From: Lateolabrax maculatus
Taxonomy: Eukaryota; Chordata; Actinopteri; Acropomatiformes; Lateolabracidae
Assembly (NCBI GenBank): GCA_031216445.1
Contig: CM062200.1
Location: forward strand, 21,497,501 to 21,561,500
Length of the DNA stretch: 64,000 nt
Direction: 5' to 3'
The notes under the pieces are model-generated. The model searched no databases, was not told the DNA's origin, and saw nothing but the letters and a program-made list of their open reading frames with translations. Of the stretch, positions 36,697 to 47,689 are shown one piece after another. A program made the position numbers and the translations under genes. How positions within the stretch are numbered: the first letter of the stretch is position 1; each line of letters starts with the position of its first letter.

Positions 36697-37663
36697 ACCA
36701 GTAAAGAGCCATCAGCTGTCAGATAGCACTTTGTAAATTATGCAGCAGTTAATGTTCTCCTGTTATCAGAGAAAGTTTTATGCTTTCATGCAACTGAGCT
36801 GGCTTGTTTATGATCTCAAAAAAAAAAAAAATTCTATTAAAGTGTACCATGTTATGCTAGTATGCTAATGGTGGAAATAGCGCCACCTTGTGTTGCAAAG
36901 AGTTGTTAGATAATGTTGTCAGAAAGGAACCTAGCAAGGTTGACCTGTTTACATTTGTGTTTTGGGAAAACTTTTAATAGTTATAATGTAGTACAAATAC
37001 AAAACCCAAGGAGTGATGTTTTTCTGTGTTGGTTTAAACCTTGGACTGATGCTCGCTTTGGGACACAAAAGCATTTGTTGTACTTTCAGTTTTGATCAGA
37101 AATGCAATGATTTTGCATGCACTGAAGTCCTGTAATTATCAGGTGTTTACCTGTTTAATATTGTGAGACTGTTACATGCATAGAATTAGCTCACAAAAAT
37201 GTGGTTTTATTTTTGCCATGTCCATGTCATGTTCTACAGTCAAATCAAACCACAAGTTTGTTGTTTAGCTGCTGTTTTGTACTTGAATGTACAAGAAAGT
37301 GATACTTGGGAACAGAACACTTGAGGCTGAATAATAGATTTAATGCATATTGTTATTACAATAGCCTAACAGACATAGATCACACTATGAGCAATTTTAC
37401 AACTAGCTTTAAAATACATTAAATATGACAAGAAGATAGAGAACAGTAATTTTATTGTTTATTGTAAGGTTATTACATGAGTGATAAAACACACATTTTA
37501 TATTGGAGAATTGGAATCAAAAGTAACAATATCGAACATTTATTGTTCAGCCTAGATCTGTCAATGATGCAATTATTTTTTTAATAAATGTTGTAATGCA
37601 GCTGAACAAACCCAGTGAGTGTTCTTTTAAAGTATATGTTTGTGGTGTTTTTCCCTTTATTAG
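36697..37663. other. 3' flank of the chimeric gene, copy 4; non-coding
   Basis: As in the other copies. It shares a TTTAAACC variant and an AACACACATTTT variant with copy 3. Confidence 0.4.
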
Positions 37664-37753
37664 GTAATAACAGCTAAAATAGATAAGAAATGGGAGAAGG
37701 ACAAGGACCCATTCAAGGAAATTGGTTTGTTTAATTTAACTGAACTGAAATGA
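37664..37753 (+). pseudogene. Orphan exon candidate, copy 4
   Basis: Same acceptor and 29-codon frame as at 4903. Confidence 0.3.
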
Positions 37754-38039
37754 ACTGAAAAAAAATGAGTGAGTAGTAAGTAGTAGGTATCATAATTCTA
37801 AGTGGGGTTAAATTTGTATCAAGCAGTCCACACAAAATGAAAAAATTAAGTTAACACTAAGCATGGCTATTAAGTTACATGAACTTTTTTTTTTTTTTTA
37901 GTTGTACTACTTGATTTAGTACTGCACACTTAAAATAAACAAGCTTTTCTAACTCACTATTCTTAAGATTACTTTGCTTAATTTGCAACGAGTTTGCATA
38001 CTTTTTTTAAGTAAGGTCAACTAATTAGATTTTACAGTG

Positions 38040-38534
38040 AGTATACGTACACACGTCTCCCGCAGAGCTATGTTGAAAGTCCCTCAATATTCAGTCGAGT
38101 ATTGGCTAATGACCTGCAACACCTAGACGTGTCCAGTACAGTACTACAATATGTAGATGATCTCTTGATATGTAGCACCTCCAAAGCTCAATGTGCACAA
38201 GACTCAGTCTCAGCCCTGATGGCTTTAGAAAAGGGGGCTCACAAGGTGAGTAAAAATAAATTACAGTTTTGCCAGACACAGGTTGAATACTTAGGTAGAC
38301 AACTCTGTGGCACTAAATGAGCTATAGCGCCCTCACAAATTGAGGCAGTATCGAAAGCTCCCAAACCACAAACGGTGAGACACATGTCATCATTTCTGCC
38401 ATCTCAGCTTTACTAGAAGCCATCCAAAAGTGTTAGCCATCATTAAATGCGTAGCTCATCAAAAAACGAATTCCCTGATAGCTAAAGGCAACAACTTAGC
38501 AGATGAAGCCGCAAAACGCATAGCTACACCCACC
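38040..38534 (+). pseudogene. Retroviral pol 3' part, unit 4 (truncated; right end of the array)
   Basis: RT with YVDD and the RNase H tail are present, but homology to the other units stops at CTACACCCACC (38534). The (TA)n tract, integrase and LTR are absent. It also lacks seven bases (ATACACC) near 38424. From 38535 the sequence is unrelated, so this is the right boundary of the array. Confidence 0.75.
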
Positions 38535-38667
38535 GCTGTGAGTGAGAAGTTGCTGTGGTTTATGTGGTTTATATTAATGTGGTAGATTTTATATTGAATA
38601 AGAATATATAGGTTGTGATCAACAATAGGAGGTTAATTAAAATACAGGGAAGGATATTCTGTTTTTA

Positions 38668-38905
38668 ATGCTAAAATTTATGAGCCTCTAAAGAGGACAT
38701 TCCTGAATCTGTTAAAACATATGAGCCTTTTCTACAAAGGACATTCTTTAGTTTGTTAAAACATATGAGCCTTTTCTATAGAGGACGTTTTTGAATCTGT
38801 TAAAACATATTAGCCTTTTTGGGGGATATTTCAGAATTGGTAATAACTTATGAGCCTCTTTCAGAGGACATTTATTTGATTAAATATGAGCTCCCAATAA
38901 GGACG
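38668..38905. repeat. Degenerate tandem repeat, about 60-bp unit
   Basis: Four to five imperfect copies share TATGAGCC, a pyrimidine stretch, GAGGACATT and GAATCTGTTAAAACA. This is typical of LTR enhancer repeats but not diagnostic. Confidence 0.7.
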
Positions 38906-39737
38906 TTTGTGATCTTGAAGTAGAAAGATCGGTAGGGATATTAGTAGGTTAGGCTTAATTTTGTTAATATAGGTGTGGGTAATAATCCTATATTATTGAG
39001 GAATTTAAGGGGTTAATAGAGTTCAATAAGTTAGAATGGAAAAATAGAAATGTATAATATGTGGTTGTAACTTAGTGTTTGAAAAAGGAGTATGCTTGTT
39101 TATAATGCAGTTAAAATGGTCTAGTAGAATTATGGGACGTTGAATTTCTTTTCTGTTTCTCTCTTTGTTCTCCTATATTGTGAGAGAGCTGAAGGGGAGG
39201 AAAAAGAGGAGGAGGTGCAGGCAGGAATTTGGCTGGCCCATATATCACATGGATTGAGGCTTGCTGATAACAGCATGTGCAGTTCCTGAATCCAGTCTGA
39301 ATAAGGCCAGTACAGTTTTTATCCACAAACTCTTTTTCCAAACACCTGCTTTACAAATGTTTTTATGTGAATTCATTCATAGCTATTATTGATGACATAC
39401 ATTTGATTTGCTTTCATATATGGTGCTATATGAACATTTCTCAATTTGGGGTTAATAGAGTGCATTTATTTGCTTGTGCATTTATGAGCAATATTTGCTG
39501 TAGTTATTTCAAAGTGACGCTTGGCAACGGACTGATCAGTTAATGTATTTGATTAATTATTGGAGTATTGTGGTTGAACTCTGTTGAGAGTTGTTTGTGT
39601 GTGTAGTCAATATTATTTGCGGATTTGGTGATGTGGGTGTTGCTACTATAATAAGTAAGCTGTTGATTCCTTTGAAGTTGACAATCCTCATGCATTCTTT
39701 TTCGCATTGACTGTGGTAAAATAGTGGCATATAAAAT

Positions 39738-39880
39738 AAATAAATAAATAATACGAATAAATAAGTAAACGGATTGATTGGTTGATTGATTGATTTGTTG
39801 ATTGATTGATTTATCGATTGATTGATTGATTTGTTGGTTGATTGATTGATTGATTGATTTGCTGATTAATTGATTAGTTA
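39738..39880. repeat. (TAAA)n followed by (TTGA)n tetranucleotide repeats
   Basis: ATAAATAAATAAAT at 39738-39765 passes into imperfect TTGATTGATTGA from about 39771 to 39880. Confidence 0.9.
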
Positions 39881-40053
39881 AGAAAAAAAAAAGAGAGAGG
39901 GAAAGTGATCTTAATAGCTTTAAGGGGTTTAAAGTCTTAGTAATTAGTTTCAGTCTATAACTTGGGAATATAAAAAGTCATCAAAATGACAAAAAAGAAC
40001 ATTGAAATCCCAAATCCCAAAGTCAAAAAAATGCAAAAGAAATAGAAAAACTA

Positions 40054-41055
40054 ATGGCGGAAATTAATACACCTATTTCGCATACGGAGCCAATCAAGAA
40101 CCCTCCACCTTATAAGGAAGAGGTGCAGTTTAAGGAAGCCTATCCCCAACTTCCAGTTTTGAGTCATGATGGTGTATACCATATTGAAGATGATGACAGA
40201 AGAGTGATTGAAGAAGGGAAAGCTACAACTACCATCGTGATGCGTCCTTTCATCAAGTCCAAGAAGCCAGGGATGTTAAGGAAGAAGTCAAGTGAACTCG
40301 GACCAGGAAAAGCAGCCTCCAGGAGATATGAGTATGACAGTGATGATGATACTAGGCCAATTGGAGGATACGATCCCTCAGTGAAGGAAATATTGGTCAG
40401 AGCTGAAAGAAGAGGAAGACAACCTTTGGAAAAACCAGACGCAAAATATGTTATTACCAGTGATAGTGTCACTAGGGATGATGACAGTGATCGGGAGCGT
40501 GAGTATACTCCCTACACAAGACGACACTCAATACAGCATCACACTCAAATAATGAAATTGTTGCATGCTATGATGAAGCCTAAAGAAATAGCGATAGCTA
40601 AATGTGCAGCTCATAAAGCTGATGTGTCGAAAGTGACAAGGGGGAATAACGCGGCTGATGAAGCTGCAAAAGCAGTCACGGGTGCAGACAAATTGGGCAA
40701 AGTACTTCTGGTTACACATGAAGTGAATTTGGAAGACAAAATCACACTAAGGGATGTGATTCTGATGCAGGAAGTTGCATCTGCAATGGATAAACAGTTG
40801 TGGCAAGAGCGTGGTGCCACACAAGATTCTACTGGACTTTGGAAAAATCATGAGGGGCTGATAATAGCGCCCCCAGACCTGTTGGGTCTGATGATTCAAG
40901 AAGCACATGGGTTAGCTCATGTTGCAAGGGGGGAAGTTAGAAGAAAGATCACAAAGGAGTATGGATTTTGGGCACCATGTTTGTTTGAGCAGATTGACTA
41001 TGTCATAGGCAGATGCACTATCTGTCTAAAAAACAATGTTCGGAGAGGTGAATAG
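40054..41055 (+). pseudogene. Second retroviral remnant: gag N-terminus fused to RNase H tail and integrase zinc-binding domain
   Basis: The open frame of 333 codons starts at ATG 40054. Residues 1-170 are charged and gag-like and include NPPPYKEE near residue 17, a PPPY late-domain motif. At about residue 175 it jumps to an RNase H tail (NNAADEAAKA near residue 207). It then runs through the integrase N-terminal domain with HHCC ligands in HGLAH and CTIC. The remainder of gag, the protease and the RT are missing, so this is an internally deleted provirus. The frame ends at a TAG within the palindrome at 41042-41082. Confidence 0.75.
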
Positions 41056-41082
41056 AAATGTATAATTTCTATTCACCTCTCC
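41042..41082. repeat. Perfect palindrome, 18-bp arms, 5-bp loop, inside the integrase frame
   Basis: GGAGAGGTGAATAGAAAT at 41042-41059 is followed by GTATA and the exact inverse at 41065-41082. It stands between the HHCC domain and the catalytic core and introduces a stop. It looks like a template-switch or hairpin-repair scar. Confidence 0.85.
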
Positions 41083-41950
41083 TCCTGGTTACATTCCAAC
41101 TCCGAGAGGTCCAATCCGTGAGCTAGTTGTTGACTATGTTGATATGATAAAACCAGTTGACGGAAAGAGGTATATGTTAGTCGTTGTGGACAGATTTTCG
41201 CGATGGCCTGAAGCTTGTCCAACTAAGCGAAAGGATGCTCAGTCAGTTGCCAAGTTTTTGTGTAGAGAAGTCATAAGCAGGTGGGGACTTCCGGATCGGA
41301 TATCCTCGGACAATGGAAAAGAATTTGTTGATAAGACTGTGAAATTGATTTTGCAAAAACTGGGAATGAAACAACGTCTTGGTGCTGTTTATCATCCACA
41401 AAGTCAAGGGATTTGTGAGAAAATTAATGGTATTTTGAAAAATCGCATTGTGAAAATTTGTCAACACACGGGCCTAAATTGGGTAGCAGCACTTCCATTG
41501 GCATTAATGGTGTGTCGCTCAAGTGAGTTGCGTGATTTGCATATGACACCTCATGAGTTGCTTACAGGGAGACGGATGCCAACCCCTTGTTTGCGAACAA
41601 GTGGAAAGGGTCCGAGTTTGTCTCTTTTGGAAGATGAAATGCGAGCATATGTTACATATATGGCTAATTTCCATAAAAGAATATCTACATATGTTTCTGA
41701 CAGGCAAAGAAAAGAGGAGGTGCAGGAGAGGCTCGATGAGCACAAGAAAAACACAGTGCAACCTGGAGACAAGGTGTTTGTGAAGGTATTTAGAAGGAAG
41801 TGGTATAACGAACGCCGTGAAGGGCCATTTGAAGTTGTTCGCAGTACGGGAACTGCGGTCCAGGTTAAAGGGTCTCCAACATGGTATCATTTATCACATT
41901 GTGTTAAAGCACCCAGAGAGGAGGTGCTACACCTGCAGAGTCAAGATGGT
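41083..41950 (+). pseudogene. Second retroviral remnant: integrase catalytic core and C-terminal domain
   Basis: An open frame runs from the palindrome through the whole integrase core. The first acidic residue lies in the VVDYVD segment (just before ATG 41144), the second in SSDNG near 41310, and the glutamate in GICEKING near 41418. A C-terminal SH3-like part with GDKVFVKVFRRKW follows near 41770. All three catalytic acidic residues are present, unlike in the array provirus. The palindrome separates it from its zinc-binding domain. It belongs to the same general pol type as the array provirus but differs at most positions. Confidence 0.8.
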
Positions 41951-42131
41951 GAAGGCTCGAAGGCTTGTGGCGGTTCTTCTATCATTATGTGTGATGTTTT
42001 GTTTCTGTACGTTGTTGTTAACCTTTGCAAAGGCTATGATACTGAGATGGGTTGGTGTTGTAATGCCAGGAGATCAATCTCAGATGCCATTATTACAGAT
42101 AACTAACACAGACAGGAGGAAGTGGAGATAG
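41951..42131 (+). pseudogene. Possible env leader remnant
   Basis: Overlapping the pol end in another frame, codons from about 41948 encode a basic start followed by a long hydrophobic segment. This fits a signal or leader peptide. The frame stops at 42131 and no further env-like sequence is seen. Confidence 0.3.
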
Positions 42132-42699
42132 AAGGAGAGTTGGTGGAAAAGTATCCATATTGAATGTTTAATCTTGATATAATCTTAACATCTATTTCTA
42201 TTATTGTGTTGGTATCTAGTAGTTATACTGGATGATATGATTAAAGGGGGGAAATGGGAAAATGTGAATCATAAAAAGGAATGATATGATGTTGTGACTA
42301 TTCACATTCACTTCTGTATGCGATGTTTGATTTGCATTTGTTTTGCAAAAGATACTGGTTGTTTTTTCTTTCCTTCCAGAAGGACATTGGGGGAAAGATA
42401 TACTAAAGGGATTCAGACACTCAAAAATGGACAATCACAATGGACTGAAGGATTCTGAACAAGGACACTGACAAAATGTTCAGAATCAATACATCGACAC
42501 TACGTTGAGAGTCGACGCTGCTGAGGAGTTGCAGTGTGATATATATTTTTATGTTTTTTATATGATATTGCATGAATGATACTAAACTTTTATAATATTT
42601 TCTTTTCGTACCAATTGTTTGGAGAAAGATGTTTTCTGATATTGAGTGAGTATATTGAGACCTCAGATGTTTTCTTTTTTTCCTTAACGCTTAGGGTTA
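42132..42699. other. 3' region of the second retroviral remnant; no gene seen
   Basis: A purine run TTAAAGGGGGGAAATGGG at about 42240-42257 could be a polypurine tract. A candidate splice acceptor CCTTCCAG lies near 42380. I found no LTR copy matching 38535 onward. Confidence 0.3.
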
Positions 42700-42704
42700 A
42701 AATA

Positions 42705-43015
42705 TTTACAGAGACCCAACAATTTCCACCATGAGTAGCACTTGGTGAGGAAAAACTCCCTTTTAACAGGTAAAAACCTCAAGCTGAACCAGGCTCTGGG
42801 TGGGCAGTCATCTGACTCGACAGAGTTGGGTTGAAAGTGGAATAAAGCAGGGGAAAAAGGAGAGAGAGCAGGTGAGACACATAATAATCAGACTAATAAT
42901 AACTGCAGCAATGAGTGTGGAGCAGGAACATGGGGGCTGTAAACGATCTGCAGTCAGAGATCCAGATTCTACAGTTCGAGAGGCAGAGACACCTGTTGGT
43001 TCAGGGCTCACCTGA
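42705..43015 (+). repeat. Dispersed fish repeat with GAAAAACTCCCTTTTAACAG motif, copy A
   Basis: It shares blocks with 46113-46285 in the same order: ACAGAGACCCAACAATT, CCCACCATGAG, AAAA-TCCCTTTTAACA, a GGCTCTG/GGCCATCTG-like block and a purine-rich tail. I recognise the type as common in fish genomes but do not recall its classification. Confidence 0.6.
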
Positions 43016-44043
43016 GAGAGGGTGTCTGCCTCCTGTTCATGCAATAGGTCTATCCTGGTTTACTATGGCCATAGGAAATAATTAATAATTATTAACTATT
43101 ATATACTAATAATTATTATTAAATAATTAATTATTATTAAAAAACAGGGCACCACCCTGAAAACAGGGAAATGATGGCCATATGCATTAACCTAGTCTCA
43201 AAAAAGGTACTAGACTATCAATCTGGAACCTTGATAATAATTATATTAAATAACTACAACTAACTAACCAAAATTGCCATATCAAATAGCTAGTAAAGTT
43301 AAAGGATTTTAGGTTCTGACTGCACGCACGCAGTTCAGGTACACGCCAGAAAGAATGTGTGTGTGTTTCTTTATTCTGCCTCATGTGTGTTCTGTGTGCA
43401 CAAGCATAAACCATGTGTTAGGTCAGAACAAGAGAGTTTCGAAGCGGGAGCTTTAAATGTCCTCTCTACGAGTGGACATGTCGAAGTGTGTGTGTATGTG
43501 ATGTGTGTAGGATTATGGTGCCAGGTTAGAAAAGATCATTAGTTTGCAAGCAGGACATATTGTAACTGTGTAACAAGTAACTATAAGTACTTGCACAAAG
43601 CTTAACTAACAACAAGTGGCTACCAATCGCTATAATTATGAGATTTTTCTAATTTTTTCTCCAATTTAATATGCTTCAACTATCTTAATATTTGTATATT
43701 TGTGTAGCAACTTATAATGTAAGTAATTAATGACATCTTGTAAAATTATAATGTAACTATAATAAACTTCTTTGTCACTCAAAACAAAATTATTTTCCTT
43801 ATTTCCTCCATTGGAGATATTGCAAATATTGTAACATAGTAATGTCTTCTGGACTTTTTAACATTTATGTTAATAGCATGGTTTTGATTGGACGGCATTG
43901 GTGTATTAGGTGATTTGTAGATGGCCCATATACTGTGTCTTTGAATAAAAGACAGAGCTTTCAGCCTGTTTCTCCCATGGAACTCTTTCTATTTGAGTTC
44001 TGTTAGGGATATTGCTGAGGTTTTGGCATATGTGTTTGGGTTT
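43016..44043. other. Intergenic, no gene seen
   Basis: Contains an AT-only stretch of ATTAATAATTATT type (43078-43142) and GT-rich patches near 43350 and 43490. Otherwise no recognisable feature. Confidence 0.5.
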
Positions 44044-44269
44044 ATGATGACTGCCCTTCCACAAGAGCAGTACTGTTTTCCAAGCTCTAATGCCTCTTGT
44101 GTTAGGGCACAGTTAAGTGAGGTGACTAAATATGCCCTCTATTTGTTGTTTGCTTTAGGCATGCTGGTTACCATTTTAGGGAACTCTGTTGTCATTGTGT
44201 CAATAGGCCATTTTAAGCAGTTGCATAATCCTACTAATGTGCTTATTTTATCTCTTGCTGTGGTTGATG

Positions 44270-44303
44270 TTATTGTGATGCTATTGTTATTGTGATGCCC
44301 TTC
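44270..44303. repeat. 17-bp tandem duplication that breaks the TAAR frame
   Basis: TTATTGTGATGCTATTG at 44270-44286 is followed by a partial second copy, TTATTGTGATGC. The duplication shifts the frame just after TM2 and produces the stop. Confidence 0.75.
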
Positions 44304-44455
44304 TGCACCATCCGTACCGTACATGGCTGCTGGTTTTATGGTGTCAACTGCACTCCAGTTTTGATGTGTTTCTCACCACTCTTTCTATCTTCCACCTAAT
44401 TTGCATTGCTGTAGACAGACACCAAGCGATATGTAATCCTCTGCATTATTACACG

Positions 44456-44514
44456 AAAATGACAAGTCAGTGGCCATACAGTACAAAATGACAATGTCAG
44501 TGGCCATACATTAT
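44456..44514. repeat. Tandem duplication of about 29 bp in the TAAR pseudogene
   Basis: AAAATGACA...GTCAGTGGCCATACA occurs twice in a row (44456-44484 and 44485-44514), with one extra T in the second copy. It sits at the intracellular loop 2 / TM4 boundary. Confidence 0.8.
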
Positions 44515-45041
44515 GGTATGTTGCAGCTGGGCACTGGCTGCTGTCTACTCTTATGGACTGCTTTACTCAAAGGCCAACGTAGCAGGGTTAGAGGATTACA
44601 TGGTATCAATAAACTGCCTTGGCAGTTGTAACCTCCTCTTTAACCCCCTTTGGGGAATCCTGGACAGTGTTATTTGCTTTTTCTTTCCCTGCACTGTAAT
44701 AGTTTTCCTGTACACTAAAATATTTATTGTGGCTAAAGAGCATGTAAGAGATTGGAGATATGAGCAACTGTTCAAATGACAGAGGAAGAAGTGGGTTGAT
44801 TAACCAGTCTGAGCACAAAGCTGTAAAGACTCTGTGTATTGTGCTCGGTGCATTCATCTTTTGTTGGATGCCCTTTTTTATAAATTCAATAATTGATGCC
44901 TACACTGGCTTCACCACACCTCCTGCCATCTTTGAAGCATTTGTTTGGTTGGATTACTTCAATTCAACCTTAAACCCAATTATTTATGCCTTTTTTTTAT
45001 CCCTGCTTCAAAAAATGTTTTTTTTTAATTGTCACCCTTAA

Positions 45042-46112
45042 AATATTTAGCTCAAATTCCTCAACAATGAGCATAACTATTAAATGATACTGTACTGATA
45101 AACTGTACTACTTACTATTTTCTATTATGTATTACTATTCAGTATAATATATGCAATAAATGTCTTTGTTTTGCTTTTGTCATTAATAATTACAACATGC
45201 ATTTTTTTTGTTTAAAAAAAAAGTTTTGAGATAATAATCTTTGTACTACAATAGGTGTGGTACAGTTTGTACAACATCATCCTTTATTTTACTGTGACCC
45301 TTATTAATGTAAGTCTCTGATTAACTTTACACATAATTCTTCCTGTCAAAATTTTCAGTATTTTAATTTAAAAATACCTTTCAATAATAACTTGTAGACT
45401 TTTTAGTCTAGACTTTTTTAGTATTTAGGGATGTTTTAAATTCCTTTTATATGTTTTTCATTGTGCCTAAAGCAAAAGTCCAGTAATACATGGATTGAAG
45501 ACAAAATACTCAGACCTTCATTTTTTTCTGCATGACTGTGAAATTTATATATTAAAATCAAGAATTTCTATGAGTTTGAAAGAGCAACAATGAAAACAAA
45601 TGAATTGTATTTAAACTACATAACCTTGCCAGTAAACATTTTATAGAAATGTTACATTTTTGGGTTGACCTCATTCTCTGATTTTGTAAAACATAAACAA
45701 TTAGTACATGATGTTTAACATGTATTAAATGAATATACAAACATTTTATAGGTTATTCACAGATAGCTGTCGCTTAAATGATGGAAATATCTCATACATT
45801 TTCTTTTTGCATGCTTCACACCAACGGGGCTTGAAATATGTGAACGCCACTTCCCACAAAAAACAGAGAATGTGTGCACCTATAGGATAAGCCTGAACAG
45901 GTGTGCAGGCATGTGTGCACACACTTATACTTATTATTAATGCTGTACGCCATTCTTGTCTTTTGTTCACAAGTAAACTTTTCCTAGCCAGTGTCAGAAA
46001 TGAGACCCAAGGGCTGGTATTTTAACTTTCAAAATGCTGTGTTAAAAAAGAAAAACACTACTCAGTGTCTCGTATTACTACTTATACTACTCAGACTTTA
46101 TGTAAAATATTA
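45042..46112. other. Intergenic, no gene seen
   Basis: AT-rich sequence with AATAAA near 45155 soon after the receptor remnant, which may be its old polyadenylation signal. No other feature. Confidence 0.4.
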
Positions 46113-46285
46113 TTTACAGAGACCCAACAATTCCCACCATGAGCAAGCATTTGGCGAGAGTGGCAAGAAAAAATTCCCTTTTAACAAGTAGAACTGGGCT
46201 CTGTGTGGTTGGCCATCTGCCTTGGCCGGGTTGACTTGAAAAGGAAAGAGAGACAGGGAAAGGGGAGAGAAAGCAGGAGAAAAGA
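46113..46285 (+). repeat. Dispersed fish repeat, copy B
   Basis: A diverged second copy of the element at 42705-43015, with the same block order and a purine-rich tail that runs directly into the satellite. Confidence 0.6.
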
Positions 46286-47125
46286 AAACATCAACTTCTT
46301 TTGTTGAAATAAGGTGTTTTATGACAGTTGATGGTCACATTATTATGAAAACACTCAGTTCTGTTGAATAACATCATTCAGAGCAAGTTTGCTTATTTAT
46401 CAACTTCTTTTGTTAAAATAAGGTGTTTTTTGACAGTTGATGTTTATTATGGTCACATTATTATGAAAACACTCAGTTCTGTTGAATAACATCATTCAGA
46501 GCAAGTTTGTTTATTTATCAACTTCTTTTGTTGAAATGAGGTTTTTTATGACTGTTGATGTTTATTATTTTAACATTATTATGAAAACACTCCTTTCTGT
46601 TGAATAACATCATTCAGAGCAAGTTTGTTTATTTATCAACTTCTTTTGATGAAATAAGGTGTTTTATGACTGTTGATGTTTATTATGGTCACATTATTAT
46701 GAAAACACTCCTTTCTGTTGAATAACATCATTCAGAGCAAGTTTGCTTATTTATCAACTTCTTTTGTTGAAATAAGGTGTTTTATGACTGTTGATGTTTA
46801 TTATTTTAACATTATTATGAAAACACTCAGTTCTGTTGAATAACATCATTCAGAGCAAGTTTCCTTATTTATCAACTTCTTTTGATGAATTAAGGTGTTT
46901 TATGACTGTTGATGTTTATTATTTTAACATTATTATGAAAACACTCCTTTCTGTTGAATAACATCATTCAGAGCAAGTTTGCTTATTTATCAACTTCTTT
47001 TGTTGAAATAAGGTGTTTTATGACAGTTGATGTTTATTATGGTCACAGTATTATGAAAACACTCCTTTCTGTTGAATAACATCATTCAGAGCAAATTTGC
47101 TTATTTATCAACTTCTTTTGTTGAA
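46286..47125 (-). repeat. Satellite array 1, about 8 monomers of about 118 bp, inverted relative to array 2
   Basis: Each monomer carries ATCAACTTCTTTTGTTGAAA, AAGGTGTTTTATGAC, GTTGATGTTTATTAT and TTCTGTTGAATAACATCATT. It is the reverse complement of the monomers at 51965-64000, with the same alternative forms (CAGTTCTG or CCTTTCTG; GGTCACATT or TTTAACATT). Confidence 0.95.
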
Positions 47126-47600
47126 ATAAAATGTTCAATCAGCAGAAATGAGTGTTTTCATGCTTTTGTGAATAAAATAAACAGCACCTTATTCCATCAA
47201 ATGAAGTTAAAAAATGAAGAAACTTGCTCTAAATGATGTTTTTCAGCAGAAATGAGTGTTCTCATGCTTTTGTGATGAAAATCTACATCACCAGTCATAA
47301 AACATCTTTTTCATCAAAAGACGCTCAAAAACGTGAGAGCTTGCTTAAAATGATGTTATTGATCAATTTACTTGCTTTGGAGTGTTATTCAGCAGAAATG
47401 AGTGTTTTCATGCTTCTCTGAAGAAAATCTTTGCAGTGTTAGAACAGCAGAAATTAGATGATTTTTTACATCTCTCACATTGCATTGTATTTTCTCTAGC
47501 ATATCACATGATAAAAACATCTTCTTTCATCAAAAGAAGCTCAAAAATATGGAAAATTGCTTCAAATTATGTTACGTGGTATATTTTACGTGGTATGATG
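47126..47600 (+). repeat. Diverged satellite monomers (orientation of array 2)
   Basis: Three or so imperfect units contain AGCAGAAATGAGTGTTTTCATGCTT, AAAATCTACATCA and TCATAAAACATC. They are clearly related to the array monomer but far more diverged, so they may be ancestral forms. Confidence 0.75.
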
Positions 47601-47689
47601 TGCTGCAGAATATAAAATGCAACGCTAACAGATGAAAAATATGTTTTGATGTGTGATAGTTAAGAAGTATAATAATGAGAAGTAGATGT

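Larger units (their letters stand above)
30743..38039 (+). mobile_element. Copy 4 of the composite DNA transposon (complete, 7297 bp)
   Basis: CACTGTAAA starts at 30743 after AGTA 30739-30742. CAGTG ends at 38039 before AGTA 38040-38043. It is shorter because about 60 bp of the left dispersed repeat is missing near 31170 and the (TA)n tract is short. Confidence 0.6.
38535..40053 (+). mobile_element. Probable LTR/leader region of a second retroviral remnant
   Basis: AT-rich non-coding sequence runs from the array boundary to the gag-like start at 40054. A TG dinucleotide lies at its left edge (TGTGAGTGAGAAG at 38537). It holds direct repeats at 38668-38905 that could be U3 repeats, and simple repeats at 39738-39880. 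I could not find a matching LTR downstream, so the LTR reading is an inference from position. Confidence 0.3.
44044..45041 (+). pseudogene. Trace amine-associated receptor (TAAR) pseudogene
   Basis: This is a single-exon class A GPCR remnant of about normal length. From ATG 44044 it shows the TAAR-type N-terminus (YCFPSSNASC, with an N-glycosylation site), TM1 with GNSVV and TM2 with LSLAVVD. The frame breaks at about 44282. The TM3-TM4 part is present in shifted frames, including a decayed DRY region (VDRHQAICNPLHYYTKM), but the amine-binding aspartate of TM3 is not visible. TM5 reads in 44513-44779, and TM6-TM7 in about 44800-45041 with CWMPFF and NSTLNPIIYAFF. The receptor is inactive. The strong TM7 signature makes the family call good; the subfamily is not resolved. 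Confidence 0.8.

Noticed and set aside
42800..43044. Small frames on both strands at 42800-43044
   Set aside because: They fall within a dispersed non-coding repeat that recurs at 46113.
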